This document shows, in pieces, positions 4,525 through 6,375 of a DNA stretch of 6,375 nt; position 1 is the stretch's first letter; each line of letters begins with the position of its first letter. Origin of the DNA: Microbacteriaceae bacterium (lineage in GTDB: Bacteria > Actinomycetota > Actinomycetes > Actinomycetales > Microbacteriaceae); NCBI GenBank assembly GCA_947447385.1, contig CANFKN010000072.1:1-6375 (forward strand). Direction: 5' to 3'. Below the pieces are notes generated by a model. That model searched no databases, was not told the DNA's origin, and saw only the letters and a list, made by a program, of their open reading frames with translations. The position numbers and the translations under genes are program-made.

Positions 4525-5868
4525 ATGGCTTTTGAAGCACCAGATAACAATGTTGCTGGCCGCGTGTTACCCAACGATTTGCTAGCCGAGCAGAGCACTC
4601 TTGGTGCCATGTTGATCTCGACCGACGCCGTTGCGGCAGTGTTTGGGCTAATCAGCGGCAAAGACTTCTATGCTCCAAAGCACGAACTCATTTTTGAGGC
4701 AATCGTTACGCTGTTCGGCCAGGGTGAACCAACCGACGTTATTACTATCACCGACCAGCTTCTCAAGACTGACTCGCTAACCCGCGCCGGTGGTGCTGAC
4801 TACCTTCACACCCTTACCTCGATTGTTCCAACCGCGGCAAACGTTGAATACTATGCCGAGATCGTTCAAGAGAAAGCGATTCTGCGCCGCCTAGTAGAGG
4901 TCGGCACCAAGATTGCACAATCGGGCTATGCCAACATCGGCGAAGTTGACGATCTAGTTAACCAAGCACAAACCGCGGTCTATCAAGTGACCGCCGGCGT
5001 GCGCGGGCAGGAATATGCCGAACTAGAAGAGTCGATCAAAGCTGCAGTTGACGACATGGAGGCCGCCGAAAAACGTGACGGCGAGCTAGTAGGTGTTGCC
5101 ACAGGTTTCACCGAGCTAGATAACCTCACTCACGGCTTGCACCCTGGCCAGCTGGTCATCGTTGCTGCCCGCCCAGCAGTGGGCAAGTCAACGCTGGCAC
5201 TCGATTTCGCGCGCAATGCTGCAATTCGCAAACGCAAAGCAGTTATCTTCTTCTCGCTCGAAATGAGTCGCTCTGAAATCGCCATGAGAATGCTCTCGGC
5301 TGAGACACAGATTCCTCTGCAGAACATGCGCAAAGGTTCGATGACAGAGACCGACTGGGTGCGCATCGCCGACGTTCGAAGCAAAATCAGCGACGCACCT
5401 CTTTATATCGACGACAGCCCAAACCTAACCATGGTCGAGATTCGAGCCAAGTCGCGCCGCATCGCTGAACGCGTTGGTCTTCAAATGATTGTCATCGACT
5501 ATTTGCAGTTGCTAACCTCAGGCAAAAAAGTTGAATCACGCCAACAAGAAGTTTCTGAGTTCTCGCGCGCACTAAAGCTGCTCGCCAAAGAACTCGGTGT
5601 GCCGCTAATCGCGATCTCACAGCTAAACCGAAAGTCAGAAGAAGCCAAAGACAAAAAGCCAGACATTTCGCAACTGCGAGAGTCTGGCTCGCTCGAGCAA
5701 GACGCCGACGTTGTCATTCTCTTGCACCGCCCTGACATGGGCGAAAAAGAGCATGCTCGCGCCGGCGAAGCCGACCTGATCTTGGCCAAACAGCGAAACG
5801 GACCAACCGGCACAATCGTGGTCGCCTTTCAAGGCCAATATTCACGCTTTGCAAATATGAAACACTAA
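4525..5868 (+). CDS. dnaB: Replicative DNA helicase DnaB
   Basis: DnaB is the hexameric helicase that unwinds DNA at the replication fork. The protein has 447 residues. The N-terminal domain starts with LPNDLLAEQSTLGAML and DFYAPKHELIFEAI, typical of the family. The C-terminal RecA-like motor has Walker A ARPAVGKST with K221 and S222, Walker B MIVIDYLQLL with D325, the LIAISQLNRKSE segment, LRESGSLEQDADVV, and an end of KQRNGPTGTIVVAFQGQYSRF. The Walker A residue A218 is commonly S or G in relatives and is not a loss. There is no intein, unlike some mycobacterial DnaB proteins. The ATG at 4525 has GGAGG upstream; a GTG at 4438 would start inside a DnaA-like box and add 29 unrelated residues. 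It is separated from rplI by a terminator and the box cluster, and the next gene follows within four bases. Confidence 0.98.
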   Translation: MAFEAPDNNVAGRVLPNDLLAEQSTLGAMLISTDAVAAVFGLISGKDFYAPKHELIFEAIVTLFGQGEPTDVITITDQLLKTDSLTRAGGADYLHTLTSIVPTAANVEYYAEIVQEKAILRRLVEVGTKIAQSGYANIGEVDDLVNQAQTAVYQVTAGVRGQEYAELEESIKAAVDDMEAAEKRDGELVGVATGFTELDNLTHGLHPGQLVIVAARPAVGKSTLALDFARNAAIRKRKAVIFFSLEMSRSEIAMRMLSAETQIPLQNMRKGSMTETDWVRIADVRSKISDAPLYIDDSPNLTMVEIRAKSRRIAERVGLQMIVIDYLQLLTSGKKVESRQQEVSEFSRALKLLAKELGVPLIAISQLNRKSEEAKDKKPDISQLRESGSLEQDADVVILLHRPDMGEKEHARAGEADLILAKQRNGPTGTIVVAFQGQYSRFANMKH

Positions 5869-5871
5869 AGC

Positions 5872-6375
5872 GTGCGCATTGTCATTGGTTATCGAGCTCT
5901 AATAGCTCTGGCCGCAACCCTAGTAATCACATTCACCCGACCTGACTCTGCGGCGCTGGCGCTGGCTCTATTTGCCGGCTTTGGGTTTTTGCATGCCATC
6001 GGTTCAGTTGTGCTTGGCTTCACACTCAAGGTTCAAAACCGAACAGTTGCTGTTCTGCCACAAGCGGCGGTGACCTTGGTGGCCTCAACAGTCGCTCTGC
6101 TTGCTATTCAGACGAGTAGTGACTTTCAAATTGCGGCCCTTCGCACCACAGTGATTGCCTACCTATTGCTTACAGCAACGTTTGAGTTCTATATGGCTTG
6201 GTTAGGCAACTTCAAAAATGTCGAAGCGCGCGAACACACCATCGCAGCCTCACTAGCCACGCTCTTTGCGCTGATCTATCTCGCGCTGAACCCAGAGCCA
6301 CTGAATGCGGCCGGATTCTTGGGTGCCTATTTCGCACTCAGCGCAGTTCACCAGGGCATCTGGGCTGCATCGCCA
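5872..6375 (+). CDS. Multi-pass membrane protein, unrecognised, 3' end outside the window
   Basis: A frame opens with GTG at 5872 and stays open to the window edge (168 residues). It is rich in hydrophobic stretches, with about five likely membrane spans near residues 4-21, 27-51, 59-79, 87-111 and 124-139, and probably another beginning about 146. Short polar loops such as KVQNR and GNFKNVEAREH separate them. The ending GAYFALSAVHQGIWAASP resembles segments of small actinobacterial integral membrane proteins of unknown function, but I cannot name a family. GTG is the first possible start, because the dnaB stop lies in the same frame two codons upstream. No Shine-Dalgarno is seen, so translation probably depends on ribosomes finishing dnaB. 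Codon use looks like its neighbours. Confidence 0.75.
   Translation, partial: MRIVIGYRALIALAATLVITFTRPDSAALALALFAGFGFLHAIGSVVLGFTLKVQNRTVAVLPQAAVTLVASTVALLAIQTSSDFQIAALRTTVIAYLLLTATFEFYMAWLGNFKNVEAREHTIAASLATLFALIYLALNPEPLNAAGFLGAYFALSAVHQGIWAASP

Noticed and set aside
5866..5874. Possible stop-codon read-through fusing DnaB to the in-frame membrane protein
   Set aside because: The frames match, but DnaB ends at its normal C-terminus, TAA is an efficient stop and no recoding signal is seen; chance frame agreement is one in three.

Overview
This window reads as ordinary chromosomal core sequence from an actinobacterium of moderate GC content (about half by eye). The best guess is a small-genome Microbacteriaceae relative of the freshwater Luna/Rhodoluna/Aquiluna type. 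Supporting points are the gene order, a cysteine-free S18, an actinobacterial-style CCA enzyme with an HD domain, TT(A/G)TCCACA-type DnaA boxes, and a Nudix plus secreted-protein pair divergent from the CCA gene, as in Mycobacterium mutT4/Rv3909 versus pcnA. The lineage is inferred, not proven.

Layout. Minus strand, 1-790: a Nudix hydrolase (323-790) overlaps by 4 bp the start of a secreted protein (1-326) that runs off the left edge. A 65-bp divergent intergenic region follows (791-855). Plus strand: a CCA-adding tRNA nucleotidyltransferase (856-2436); a promoter and structured leader (2439-2549); then rpsF, ssb, rpsR and rplI (2550-4210), closed by a strong intrinsic terminator (4224-4258). 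The 266-bp stretch after it holds seven DnaA-box-like 9-mers around an AT-rich core, bracketed by an 11-bp direct repeat, and a -10 element for dnaB. The replicative helicase dnaB spans 4525-5868. A multi-pass membrane protein begins four bases after its stop and leaves the window at 6375.

The genes combine tRNA 3'-end maturation, two ribosomal proteins that bind the ribosome together (S6 and S18), L9, and two replication-fork proteins (SSB, DnaB). This is a conserved actinobacterial neighbourhood usually found near oriC.

I found no sign of a novel mobile, defence or biosynthetic system. Three things deserve a second look: the DnaA-box cluster upstream of dnaB; an ungapped 54-codon tandem duplication that lengthens the C-terminus of the CCA enzyme; and an rpsF leader that can fold so that its Shine-Dalgarno sequence is paired, resembling the known S6:S18 autoregulatory motif.
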